Below are positions 47,890 to 59,094 of a DNA stretch of 64,000 bases, piece by piece (positions within the stretch are counted from its first letter, which is position 1; each line of letters starts with the position of its first letter). The notes below the pieces were generated by a model. The model was not told the DNA's origin. It did no database searches and saw only the letters and a list, made by a program, of their open reading frames with translations. The position numbers and the translations under genes were made by a program. This DNA is from Microplitis mediator (taxonomy: Eukaryota > Arthropoda > Insecta > Hymenoptera > Braconidae): NCBI RefSeq assembly GCF_029852145.1, contig NC_079969.1, forward strand, positions 3,658,001 through 3,722,000, in the 5' to 3' direction.

Positions 47890-48200
47890 TCTCTACCCCG
47901 CGCAATCTCCGTTCATTCTCTCTTACGCGCTCTGTCTTTATCCATTCGTATTTCCCTCTCTTTCTTTATATACTACTATATACACACATAAAAAAACATT
48001 TTGATCTCGATCGCGCTCACGCGATCCCGCCATTTTGAATTTATCAACTGCGCATGCACTTACTTAAATACGCATGCGCAGTTAAACCAGCGCGCGCATG
48101 TGGTAACGAGACGCGCAGCAGTAGTGGGGATTTCGGAAACGACTCGCGAGATTGCCAGTATGTTAGGAACCTCCGTGAGTTTCCTATCGTTATATAAAAA
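47890..48200 (+). promoter_or_regulatory. Probable promoter and 5' exon with paired NRF1-type sites
   Basis: This stretch contains TGCGCATGCAC (48049-48059) and CGCATGCGCA (48071-48080), which match the NRF1 (fly Ewg) palindrome. It also has GCGCGCGCATG and CCCGCCATTTTG, a YY1/Pho-type site. CCTCCGTGAGTTTCC near 48170 contains a donor-like GTGAGT, so a non-coding first exon may end there. It lies 600 bp before the proline-rich exon on the same strand, which fits a promoter for that gene. Confidence 0.55.
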
Positions 48201-48732
48201 AAAGTTTATATATATATAAATATATATATTTTTTATAAAATGTTTTAAAAAAGTTTTTCGCTGTTGATTGCGCGGTTAAATTAAAAACGTGATGTGATTT
48301 AAAAATGATTTATTAAATTAAATTAAATAATTTATAAAATATAAATATATATAAATAATATATGTTATTATTTATATAAATGTTAAGTGTGTGATTGTGA
48401 TAAATATTTAAATATTAATATATAAAGTGAGGCATGAGTATAAAAAAAAAAAAAAATAAAATATTAACATATTTTGTAGTTTAAGACAAATAATTACCAT
48501 TACCTGTGAAAAAAAGTATGAAAAAATAAATATAATAAATATATATAATAATATATATAATAAAATAAAAAAAAACGTCTTCGAGGGGAAGAGTTTATCG
48601 TGGACAAGAAGACGGGGATTGGTGTTGCCTCGGATTATCATTTTTTCGAGTGCGCGCTGCGCTGAATCGGCGCTAAAATTTGAAATTAAATTCAAATTTA
48701 AATTTGTTTTTTTTTATACTAAAAGTGAATGA

Positions 48733-48795
48733 ATGAAAATCGCGTTGAAGATAATTGGCGGTACTGTAAAAGAGGGTGGGGTGAATAAAATTTAG
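48733..48795 (+). other. 20-codon frame ending in TAG, in phase with the proline-rich exon
   Basis: ATG at 48733 opens a short frame that stops at TAG (48793-48795). The very next codon continues as the long proline-rich frame. It may be an upstream reading frame, an accidental ATG in untranslated sequence or intron, or a true start with a substituted stop. Confidence 0.4.
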
Positions 48796-49249
48796 CGTTT
48801 GGTGAATCAAAAGTGTGGAAGTGTGGATACCTTGGACTGTCCCCCGCCCCCGGCGCTGCCCCCGCGGCGCCCGCCTTGGCCGCCAAATCGACAATTAAGC
48901 TGTAACACATTGAGAAATATTGAAGCTGTTGGCACAACTGGAGCGACGATAATCGGTGGAGGTGGTGGTGGTGGTGGAAGTGGTGCTGCTGCTACTACTT
49001 CTACTTCTGGTACTCCTAGAAGTAGTTGTAGTAAAATAAATTCACAATCACAATTAATAAATTACAGTGGTAGTGGGTCATTAATTAATACCGGCACGAT
49101 TATTACGCCTATTGGTACACCAATAATTGCTTCCGGTTGTGGAAGTGGAAGATTTAAACAAGGATTGAGGTGTCATCAAACTCCACCACCACCACCGTCT
49201 CTTGTACCACCACAATATCCTGCTCCACCACGGCCGCCAAGTCGTAACG
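48796..49249 (+). CDS. Proline- and glycine-rich N-terminal exon, product not recognised
   Basis: This is an open frame of about 150 codons with GC content far above its surroundings. It ends at CGTAACG followed by a GTCAGT donor and then a T-rich intron. It encodes CGSVDTLDCPPPPALPPRRP with PWPPNRQLSC, an eight-glycine run with Ala/Thr/Ser repeats, and TPPPPPSLVPPQYPAPPRPP then SRN. The PPALPPRRP motif is a typical class II SH3 ligand, so an adaptor, exchange factor or kinase-type signalling protein is plausible. I do not recognise the family. There is no in-frame ATG, so the frame probably enters by splicing, perhaps at AATTTAG before 48796. No later exon was found inside the window. Confidence 0.72.
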
Positions 49250-49930
49250 GTCAGTTCATGTTTCTTTTTTTTTTTTTTATTCATAAATTTTTTATTTATT
49301 GCTATCGATGATACTGAAGTTACCATACGTCTAACAATTTTTAGATTTTTTTTCAGAGCCATAGATTATAAAAAAAAAATTTTTGAAAAAATTCTACTTG
49401 TAGTTTTTTTAATTTTCTACATGTGCAAATTTTTGGTTTTTTTTTTATTTTGCAAACGATTTGTGAAAAAAAAAAATTGAAAAAATTCCACTTGTAGTTT
49501 TTTTAATTCTCTATATGTGCATATTTTTTTTTTTTTTTTTTTGCAAACGATTTGTTAAAAAAAAAAATTTGAAAATTTTTAAATGTCTGGTAACTTCAGA
49601 GTCATTTGTATCCTTGAATTTTAATTTAATTATAAATGTTATTTTTTTAATTTATTAAAAGTCATAGATATGAATTCTGAAGGATTGATTATTATTTTTG
49701 TTTTTATGAAGATAAAAGTTAATTTTTAAAAAGCAATAAATTTTTTAATGAGCGATAATAGATATTTTGAAATAATCTAATAAAAAATATCGAGTCGATT
49801 GAAAAAATTTTGAAATAACTTAAATAGCTGAGTAAATAGATAGTTTACTATAGTAGTTATTAATAAAAATTTAATGGGACGGTATAAAATTTATTTATAG
49901 TTCAGTTTTTTATTGTAGTGATGATTATGT
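49250..49930 (+). other. Intron after the proline-rich exon
   Basis: The GTCAGT donor is followed by T-rich sequence with two similar copies of a block of about 130 bp (TTCTACTTGTAGTTTTTTTA near 49393 and TCCACTTGTAGTTTTTTTAA near 49487, each with GCAAACGATTTGT). No exon seen. Confidence 0.55.
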
Positions 49931-49939
49931 TTTTTATTT

Positions 49940-51240
49940 TATTTACTGGGATATTCCTATGGAAAGCATCAATGAATTTTATAGGAATAGGAACCCATGG
50001 AAATTTATTAGGACACTATGGATATACATGAGGATCCATGGGGGTCAGTATAGGAACCCTGGTGGAAAATTTCCGGAATTTTCTCTGCGAAACTCAGTTC
50101 TTAAGTTCTAAAGACTTTTTCAGAGAAAGTCCAAAAAATTTCCACCAGGGAAAGTATGGATACGGGTTCCCATAGGAAAACTCCATATAGGGACCTGGGA
50201 ACCTGGATTTCTATGTAGAAATTTAATATATATGAACTAGGTATGGATAGGAATCTAAACTCAGTTCCCATATAAATTTTTGCATGGTTTGGATCCCCAT
50301 AGGAAATCATTGTCGAAATTCACATAGAAATCCGAACTAGACTGACATATGAACTTAAAGGGATGGGGATTCCTATGGGAAATCCTGTGAGAACCTATAC
50401 AGGAATCTATGGTGTTTTGATACAGGAAATCATATGGGAATTCATCCGAAAACGCCATTTGAAAATCTAAACTCTGTTCCCATAAGAATTTTTGCACGGT
50501 TTGGTTCTTATGGGAGATCAATGTAAAAATTAATTTAGAAATCTACAGTAGATTCCCATATGAATTTAAAATGATGTGGATTCCCATAAGAAATCCTGTA
50601 AAAATCTGTATAGGAGTCTATGCTGAATTTCTATCGAAAATCATATGGGAATCCATCCGAAAACGCCTTATGGGAATCTAAACTCGGTTCCCATATGGAT
50701 TTTTGCATGCTTCGGATTCCCATAGGAAATCACTAGATTCTCATGTGGACTCTTATGGGAAATCACGTAAGAATCTATGCAGGATTCCTATAGAAAATCA
50801 CATGGAAATTCATCTGAAAACGCCAGATGGGATTCCAAACTCTGTTTCCATATGAATTTTTGCATGGTTCGAATTCCCATAGGAAATCATTAGATTCCCA
50901 TGACGATTCTTATGGGAAATCACGTAAGAATTCATAGAGGAATCTATGCAGGATTTCTATAAGAAACCATATGGAAATTTATCTGAAAACGCTATATGGA
51001 ATTCCAAACTCTGTTCCCGTAGGAATTTTTCCATGGTTTAGATTCCCATAGGAAGTCATTGTAAAAATTTACATAGAAATCCATACTAGATTTCCATATG
51101 GATTTAAAATTATGTAGATTCCCATGGGAAATCACGTAAGAATCTATACTGGATTTCTATAGGAGACCATATGGGATTTTATCTGAAAACGCCATAGAGA
51201 AATCTAAGCTGTATTCCCACGTGGTTTTTATTTACAGGGA
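49940..51240. repeat. Degenerate CCCATAGGAAATC tandem repeat region
   Basis: TTTTTGCATGGTTTGGATTC followed by CCATAGGAAATCA recurs near 50278, 50492, 50700, 50854 and 51018 with variants, a spacing of about 160-215 bp. GAAAACGCCATATGG and AAACTCTGTTCCCATA also recur once per unit. Weaker relatives continue at 51780-51870 and 52310-52350. It could be the tandemly expanded inside of a transposon. Confidence 0.75.
50057..50150. mobile_element. MITE with CCCTGGTGGAAA ends, copy 2
   Basis: The ends CCCTGGTGGAAAATTTCCGG and AAAAAATTTCCACCAGGG are inverted. The interior GAAACTCAGTTCTTAAGTTC matches the copy at 45917-46039. It is inserted in the CCCATAGG array. Confidence 0.85.
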
Positions 51241-51915
51241 TAATTGTCGGTATTTTTAAACTTTAGTATTGTAGGTTTTTTAAACCAGGTGTAATTCCAT
51301 CCTCATTTTTTTGTAGTATAAATAAATAATTGCTAAAAAAAATTAATTGGCATAATTAACTGCCTAAAGTAATTATGTTACGTGATATAAAATAGATAAA
51401 TTATTATTATTATTATTTTTCGATATTATTGAATAGATCGGTCTAATGAGCGTTTAATCATTATCTTTTTCGTTCTACAAAGGTGATTAGACTTTTTTTT
51501 TTTCATTGTATCTATTATTTGATGTATTACTGTAGTCATTGTTGTCACACGTGAGTGATAAGATTTTTTATTAATGTATAGCATACATATATTTGAAATA
51601 ATATGAGTATACTATAATAGATAAATGTTTTAATTTTGATTGTCAATGAAATAATAGATAAAGAGTTGATAACAATATAATTGAACTATCGATTATATAA
51701 TCGTGAAAAAAAAATAACAATTTATAAAAAGAAAATATGAATCATTTTCGTGATCATTTTATTTTTAACTTTTTTTTTTCTAAATATATCGGGTAGTCTA
51801 TCAAAGAAATCCATTGCAGATCAATGGGAATTCATAGAAATTTTAATACCTGGATTCCCATGGGAGAAATTCAAATTGGAAACTGGGAAACTGAATTTCT
51901 GTACAGGAAATTTCT

Positions 51916-52113
51916 ATGTACGAAAAGATCGGAACGTTTTTCACGCAACGAAACTGAAAATAATTGATGAAATTTGTGTCTAAGACGAATCTCGGCCTGT
52001 CATTTCCTGTGACATGCGAAAAATTTCCGAAATCTAGATCCAGTAGATTTTTTACTTTTCATTTTTTTTTTCTTATTTTCGTTCCGCGAAAACGTTCCGA
52101 TCTTCAAGTACAT
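51916..52113. mobile_element. MITE, GTACCTGAAGATCGGAACG family, copy 2
   Basis: The ends are ATGTACGAAAAGATCGGAAC and ACGTTCCGATCTTCAAGTAC. Internal CGAAATCTAGATCCAGTAGA is the reverse complement of the block in the 63.3-kb copy, so this copy lies in the opposite orientation. Confidence 0.82.
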
Positions 52114-52940
52114 TAAAATCTGTGGTATGGAAATAATGTATAGAAAATATATACGGATAATTTTATGTCAAATTATGTCGTAATTTTCGGTCAAATTTCG
52201 AGCAAAAAAATTTCTAACCGCGGGAAATTTGAATGTTAAAAAATATGAGAAATGATTATAAAAGTCAATTAACGCGCGTATATTTCGAAATTCGATCTTT
52301 TCTACACTAAATTTCCATATGGATTCCCATAGAAATCCGCGTTAGAATCTTGTCGAATTCCTTATATTTAGTATGCAGAATACTGTTTGAAGAATGGGTT
52401 ATAATTTTTGAACTTTGTTTAATTAAATTTAAATTTCTTACTATGCCATAAAACGTTTAATAGTAAACAGTATAGATAATTTTTTATTTTGAGAATAATT
52501 TAGTACAGTAGTGTAGATCATCGGTCTTTTTATGATGAATGAAACTCTAAGATATAGAAAGCTACGAGAAAGTCTCTTAAAACAAGTTGGACGCTTCCGT
52601 TCTTGTAGATAATATACAACGTTACTAATATAAAATGTAAGCACAAAGATATGAGTACCTAAGATTATTAATATTACGAGCTGCATAAATCATCATATAT
52701 TTCAAAAAACATTTCTATGCATGTATAACTTATAATATTTAATTTTTTTCATAATATTCATTAACAATAAGAAAGTAACGATTTTTCATAAAATTTGAAG
52801 TTCAAATTATCGATACTAATTATAATCGATCGATAGTTCGATTATTAATAATGAAAAAAGTTATCATTCATTGAATAATCAAATTTTTTTGACATCAGTC
52901 CATCAATTTTTTGAATGTCACTTTGTTTCATTAAAAAATC

Positions 52941-53022
52941 ATACACAGAAAAGGATTTTTGACCCAAGATTTCCCTCTGGATTGTAAAAGTATTCTTAGG
53001 TCAAGGTTTCTTTTTTTGTGTT
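52941..53022. mobile_element. Minimal ACACAGAAAA-ended element
   Basis: ATACACAGAAAAGGATTTTT and TTTCTTTTTTTGTGTTCAT are inverted ends around about 45 bp, with TTTGACCCAAG and CTTAGGTCAAGG as inner inverted words. Confidence 0.55.
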
Positions 53023-53307
53023 CATTGTTTAATAATGATTCAAAATTTGATAATTTGGAACTACGCTAAGAAAATCTCTTACGTTTTAATATCTTAGGAA
53101 TCGTATCCTGTTATAAGAATTACTCTCTTATTAAGAAAAAATGATTTACTTCATGCTAAGTGTATGTCTATATATTAGTCGATTCAAATTATTTTAAATC
53201 ATTTCAAATTATTTTGAATCATTTCAAATCATTTTTCTTAATCAGGGCTGCTTACATGTGTATTTAGTGATCAAAATTACGTTTGTTTCAATTTTTTTGA
53301 ACATTAT

Positions 53308-53540
53308 CTTCTAAACGGGCCCATACCTAATGAACTTTGAAAATTTGAACTTCTACACTTTGAACTTTGGCAATTTGAAATTTCGTAAATTTGAACTTTG
53401 AATAATTTAGTAATTCTTTTATCAAAAATAATGTTTGTTATCGTGCTTTGCCCTTTTTTCATGAATTTTGTGTGAATTTGTTCATAAAACATAAAAGTTC
53501 AAATTTACCAAAGTTCAAATTAGGTCGGTCACCTTCTAAA
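53308..53540. mobile_element. MITE with 8-bp target duplication and GAACTTTG interior, copy 2
   Basis: CTTCTAAA lies at 53308-53315 and 53533-53540. The element between (217 bp) begins CGGGCCCATACCTAATGAAC and ends CAAATTAGGTCGGTCAC. It has the same outer sequence as 7869-8412 but only a few GAACTTTGG-type units. Confidence 0.9.
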
Positions 53541-54150
53541 CAACTCAATTATAGCCGTAATCTAGACTGTTAGATTCAAATTTCTATGAAGTTTGACAGT
53601 ATTTAGTCCGAATGAATTCTAAAAATCGAATTGAAAACAGTATTTCAGAATTTTTCAAAATCATTCGATCTATGGCCAAATAACCTCAAATTTTAGGCTT
53701 CACTTCTTCGGTTGTTTTGAAGATCTTTTAAACCGGTGATTCAGTTCGCAAAAACTGAGAACAAAAAGTCGAAAAACTGATGACTTTTGCTAAATATTTT
53801 CATTCCTAATCATATCACAGTTATTATTGTAAAAAATAGAGCTTACTCAACGCTTCTATGCTTGAGGTATGCATTTTTCGAGCTCTTCAAGATCAAAATG
53901 ATATTTTTAATCATATCAGTGCTCTTTGAACTTACAAACTTTGAGAAGTTCTAGGGATAGCCCGCGGAGTCAACCGGTTTTCGCAGTTTAGTATCTTACA
54001 TATTCAATATAAAAAACAAACTCTTCAAAAATAAGTTGATGACTATAATCTACATGTTCTACATGTAAATCATCAATTATCACCTCAATTTTTAAATTAT
54101 GATCAAGGAGAACATATTTCTGGTCATACTCTTATAGTTTTATGAAATCA
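53541..54150. other. Unclassified AT-rich DNA
   Basis: No open frame of note and no recognised repeat. Nothing can be supported here. Confidence 0.5.
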
Positions 54151-54153
54151 TAA

Positions 54154-54810
54154 GCCTGCATGAAAATACCATATATGATAAATATATATGCAAAAATATA
54201 TAACAAATATGGGATCATATAAGTGGCCAAAAGCGATATATATTTTCTTATATCTGTAACTATATGGAAGCCGTATACGACATATATAACTCATTTTATA
54301 TCTTATATAGTAAGTTTTGATATAATTGATCATATATGTAAATATATAAGTTACTACATATATTGATATTTATGTAGATTTGTAAGCCAGCACACTTTTA
54401 TATATATTCTGAACACAATATTTGAATCTTATACGCGAGTGGGAGAGAGAAGAGAATAGATTTTATATATTTTTACATATATGGGAAGACTTATATGGTT
54501 CCATATATCGAAAAATATATAAAGTTAAATACATGGTACATATATTGATGAATTATATATATGTATTCTTATTTGTTTCCATATATAAATAACATTTATT
54601 TTTTGATATATTAAAACTTGTAAGTTTTCAAATATATAAATATATTGAAGTTATACGGGAATATATGAAAATCATATATTGAAATATAGTAAAATCGGCC
54701 AAAATATATATATATAGTTCTATGTAAGATTTTATGTATTGTTACATATATATTTATATCTGTAACATATATTTTTTAATATATGTTTACCATATATATT
54801 TTCATGCGGG
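54154..54810. mobile_element. CCCGCATGAAAATA-ended AT-rich element, diverged copy D
   Basis: The ends CCTGCATGAAAATACCATAT and CATATATATTTTCATGCGGG are inverted, and the interior is rich in TATATG words with GGCCAAAA- and TCGGCCAAAA-type spacers like those of copies A to C. Overall similarity to them is limited, so this is a related subfamily. Confidence 0.7.
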
Positions 54811-54829
54811 AGATAAGAAAAAAATACTC

Positions 54830-56165
54830 CTATAGTATTTTTATCTACCAATTTTAGGTTTTTTTTTTCAAACTCCAGCTGCATAAATTATACCAATTTC
54901 ATTCCATTTATTGTTTTCCTGTTCAAAAATATTGTTTTCAAAAATTTCCGCGGGAACTCCAAAAATCTATAGTCGGCCTACTAGTAATTTTTTTTTCCTA
55001 GATCAGAAATTTGAATTTTGAAAACTGTTCAAAAATCGACTCGTTTGAATTGCCGTAAAATTGAACAGTATTAATTTAAAAATTCAAATCACACTTTTGA
55101 TATGAAATTTGAAATCTCAGTGATAACTCAAAAAAAGTAAATTTATTTTATTTATTTTTGTTGTTTTGAAAACAAAAAATTTTTATCAATTCTCTTAACT
55201 GGCATTAAATGCAATATTTAATATTAAATTGTGCTCGTGACTTAAAAGTTTATGTCGATTGCGCACGCGCGTTGTTGTAAGCAACGTGGAACGTGTAAAG
55301 GAAAAAAAAGAGAGAGAAAGAGAGTGAGTTGAAGGAAGAGAGAAAAAGAGAACGTGGTACGATAGCATGAATGAAATGCCTGGTCGTTTGTTCTGTTCGT
55401 TCTAAACCTTGTACCTCGGTGTTTATAAATGTCACGCATGCGCGTTTTCCTAAATTAATGTTGTTGAATATTTTCATTTTATACATAAATATATATGACT
55501 ATAGACTAAAATTACTTTTAATATGTGATACAATGTCTTGCGCACTCATTCTGACGTTTAATTTCACTGTAATTTTTAATTAATAAATCGCGATATTACT
55601 TTTTCAATGAACGTATCTGCAGACGCATTGAAAAATGTATTTTTAGAAAAGCTTATGAATTAAAAAATTAATTAAGTATTGAATTAAACGGTTGGCATTG
55701 ATCTTATACGTTAATAACATTCTCTTGTTTGCTATCTCTGTTTGCCAACCCCATTATCTCTGGCCCCTTCGACTCTCCTTATTCTCTGTCTCTCTCCCAT
55801 TTTCTTGCTCTATCTTTTATACTCTGTCTCTATCGATTTCTCACTATATAATGTATACACAATTTTAAGTATGATCTACATTCATTATTATGTGCCATCA
55901 CGTCACATCCGGTCCGTATGTTCGGTTTATTTTATTTTATCATATGTTTGAGTATCTGTAAAAAAATGTGTAGCTTTTCACTGTTGAAAGACTTTTTGAT
56001 AACATGGAAAAAAAAGTTTGTTAATAATGACAGTTTAGAAAAAAAATTTCGAGATAATTGGAAATTATTATTGTGAGTTATTAGTTTCATTTCTGTTGAT
56101 TATTGCTGTCGGGATTGTAATTTTTACTGTTTAAAAAAATTACGGAGAAATTAGTCTTGTTTGAA
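54830..56165. other. Unclassified AT-rich DNA with one GC-richer patch
   Basis: At 55250-55445 the stretch GATTGCGCACGCGCGTTG, a GAGA-rich block, and CACGCATGCGCGTTTTCC form a GC-richer patch that could be regulatory. No gene recognised. Confidence 0.45.
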
Positions 56166-56251
56166 ACTCTATGGTGGCATAGTAAAGTCGGAAAATAGTA
56201 GCCATCAATGGAAATTAAAATAAACACATGGAAAAATTACTATGTCATAGG

Positions 56252-57074
56252 CCATATGTGAAAATAACATATATGGTCAAAATATATGATAAATATCAGA
56301 AAATATATGTGGCCAATTTAACTATATTTTCTGACATATTTTTTTTTATATTAAAAAATATAATATTCATCATATACAAGTCTATATATGTTTAGCATAT
56401 ATAAAATATATATGTCAATCATATACAAAAAATATATTTTTATCATATATGAAAATATATATTCTTGTCATATACGAAAACTATATTTTTATCAAACATA
56501 AAAATATATATTTCTATCATATACGAAAAATATATTCTGATCATATATAAAAACATATATTTATATTGTATATGGAAAAAAAAAGTTTCTTATTCGTATG
56601 ACCAACTCCAATTAAATTAGATATAAATTTTAATATACTCTTTAAATTGCAGTTAAAATTTTCAAAATTAGTTAATTTGATGCGAATATATATACCCATC
56701 TACATATACATACACCGAATAAAATATATGCTTAAATATAACAAAGAAAATATATGGTGCCATATATAATATAAATTATATGCTACCATATATTTCATTT
56801 CATATGAAAATTTTATATTTTTTGAATATAAAAGGAAATATATCAATACAATATATTATAAGGTAAATGTAAATGTATATATAGCTTGATATAAAAAACA
56901 TATAAGTTACATATATGGAATACATATATTTACTACTGTATATAGATTTATATTAAATCGGTCAAAATCTCTGTATGATTTTTTATAATATACAATACAA
57001 TATATCATATATTTTTTTGTTGCAAACATATATGATTTTATATATTTTAACCATGTATTGTTTTTTCATACGGG
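56252..57074 (-). mobile_element. CCCGTATGAAAA-ended AT-rich element, copy C (inverted)
   Basis: This is the reverse complement of copy B nearly throughout, including AACTCCAATTAAATTAGATA and ACATATACATACACCGAATA. The right border ATTGTTTTTTCATACGGG is intact. The left border is altered to CCATATGTGAAAATAACA. It has no insertion at the position where copy A carries one, so it is a second empty site. Confidence 0.85.
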
Positions 57075-57829
57075 ATGATAGCTTTTAAACAAGAATAGTT
57101 TTTTCGTGTACTTATTTTCAGAAAAATTTCTGTAATTTCCAAATAAAAAAATAGATTCTATCAGATTTTTCTCCGTGAAAAAAAATGTTTTAAAATAAAA
57201 AGCAAGAATATATATTTTATCTGTACAATAATTTAAAAGTTATTTTAAATTATTACGAACAAAAATAAACAATAACTTTGTTATATTGAATTCGAAATGA
57301 ATCTGACTATTGTGTAGGCAGAACGACAGTCTTGTGGGTTGATGGGTGGGTGGACATAGCTCACGACCATATGGCATCCACATTCTTCAGCTTTAGTATA
57401 CACAGCTCCAGACTTGATTTAACTTCTGAGTTTGAACCTATCCTATAATAAAAAAGACGTTAAATATATGTGAAACCTCTTTTCTCGACACCTTATTGGC
57501 TCAGCACGACATAGAAATATACACAATAATATACAGAAACTATATCTAGGGAAAAAGACAATCGTGCGCTTGTCTTTTCTCTTTTTCTATGAAGAAAAAG
57601 ACGTGAAATTTATGGAAAGCCAATTTATTCGCTACGTGATTGCTTATATATCACAGAAATATACATTGAAATATATATAAGAACACGGTTCGCTCGCGAA
57701 ACTTGAACTAGTAACCCGGGTCAAAAAATAACAAATGGATACTAAGTAAATTATGTTGATCAAAATCTAACCTATCACTCTTTTTTTGATAAGTTGACTC
57801 AGTATCCATTTAAACCAAAAAATTTTCTA

Positions 57830-58112
57830 CCCCACTTGCATCAAAAGTTTAAATTCCTGCCCTGTTTAGAGGAAAGAAACTCATACTTTTATCTTATTAG
57901 CAAACGCATGATAAAATTTTGCGCATGCGCGATTTTTCCCACAAACAAAGGCCAGAATTGAAACTTTCAGGTGTAGATCCGGTGGAAAATAGTGTTTACA
58001 CCACGTGGAAAGGTAGAGTGTCTCAATTTGCGTGTTTGCCATCCTAGCTTTAGGCTCAGGTAGTCAATTTCACACTAGGGTCGAAATGTCCTATTTTCCG
58101 TCCTAGGTGTGT
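57830..58112. mobile_element. Diverged copy of the NRF1-palindrome MITE
   Basis: AAAGTTTAAATTCCTGCCCT, GCGCATGCGC (57921-57930) and TTTTTCCCACAAACAAAGGC match the interior of the 39318-39628 element. TAGCTTTAGGCTCAGGTAGT and CACTAGGGTCGAAATGTCCT with GTGTGTAA match its arm. The left arm is not recognisable. Confidence 0.75.
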
Positions 58113-58249
58113 AATGTACTATTTAATTTTTTTTTCGACGAAGCATAAAATTTCCATACCAATTTTTTGAAATTTCAAATTCTACTAGAGAAGAATACTA
58201 ATATAATTTATGAAAGTGAATAAAAGTATTTGAAGAGCAGAGAAATGAT

Positions 58250-58622
58250 ACGTCCCTGGGATCAGTGTTTTTAGTTGATCCATCGTAGCCTTCTCTCGTG
58301 ACTACGGATACGGACTATGTACTCCCCACTCAAAGCGACCGTAAGGACCGGCGACTAAAGCCCGTTTGTTGGCACGAATGAGAGGGGCATGGAGTAGAGA
58401 AATAATGTAATGAGTATAGAAGGCAGAGAGAGGGCGAACGCGTTGGACTCAACTCTGAGTATTGCTGCAATGCATTCGTGTGCGTTCATTCACGTTTATG
58501 GTCCCAAAGGAAGGTCCTTAAGTAGTGTGTGAAACGCGTAAGTGCGGGAGCCAGCCAACAAGCACCAACAGGTCGCCACTGACTGAAATCACGCTGTCGT
58601 ACGCTCGACAGAGAACACGATC
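58250..58622 (+). promoter_or_regulatory. Possible promoter or 5' untranslated exon
   Basis: This GC-richer stretch has GGACCGGCGACTAAAGCCC, GAGAGGGCGAACGCG and CAACAGGTCGCCACTGAC and no repeats that I recognise, in an otherwise AT-rich region. It resembles the 43.1-kb and 48.0-kb stretches in character. Which gene it would serve is unknown. Confidence 0.35.
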
Positions 58623-59045
58623 TTGTTTCTTTTACTCCTTTTTTTCTTACGTATACTTTTTTTCTTCTCTTTAAGTGTATTTTTATACATTTCTCTTCTG
58701 TTGTGTGACTATTTATTTTTAATCTTCGTAAATAATTTGTTGACGAACGTCCATTATCTATTTGAGTACCATCTCTTCTTGTTGTCTTATTGGGCCTATA
58801 ACCTCACTTATTTCTCTCGTGCATCTTTCGTGTTGTCTGTTAGTACTTTATATGTTACATACAGACTTTTTTCTTTAGAGCCTGACTTGACCCCCCACTA
58901 CTGGCCATTCTTCGTCGTGGTCTTGGTCTATGTATTTAGCGAGTACATAGAAAACCAGCTGTACTGTCGCTGTCAGCCTATAAAATACTACCATATTCTT
59001 CAGCTGTTTTATTTAGTTTACTCCTCTTTCCTCTTAAATTTGTAA
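58623..59045 (+). other. Hydrophobic open frame of about 140 codons, status uncertain
   Basis: The frame has no ATG near its start and no Met in its length. It reads almost continuously Leu, Phe, Tyr and Ser because the first third is a pyrimidine-rich tract. The middle (FSLEPDLTPHYWPFF) is GC-richer and less repetitive. It could be a fragment of a membrane protein or untranslated sequence that happens to be open. I do not recognise it. Confidence 0.25.
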
Positions 59046-59094
59046 AAGCTTTTAAATATCTACTACTAAGGGTCGGCAGTACTAACCTCAAAAC

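Noticed and set aside
48001..48219. Plus-strand frame of 72 codons over the promoter-like stretch
   Set aside because: It covers the NRF1- and YY1-type sites and a donor-like GTGAGT. It is better explained as promoter and untranslated leader.
48799..49311. Extending the proline-rich frame to its stop codon
   Set aside because: After position 49249 a GTCAGT donor is followed by a T-rich intron, and the extra residues (FLFFFFIHKFF) are typical of translated intron.
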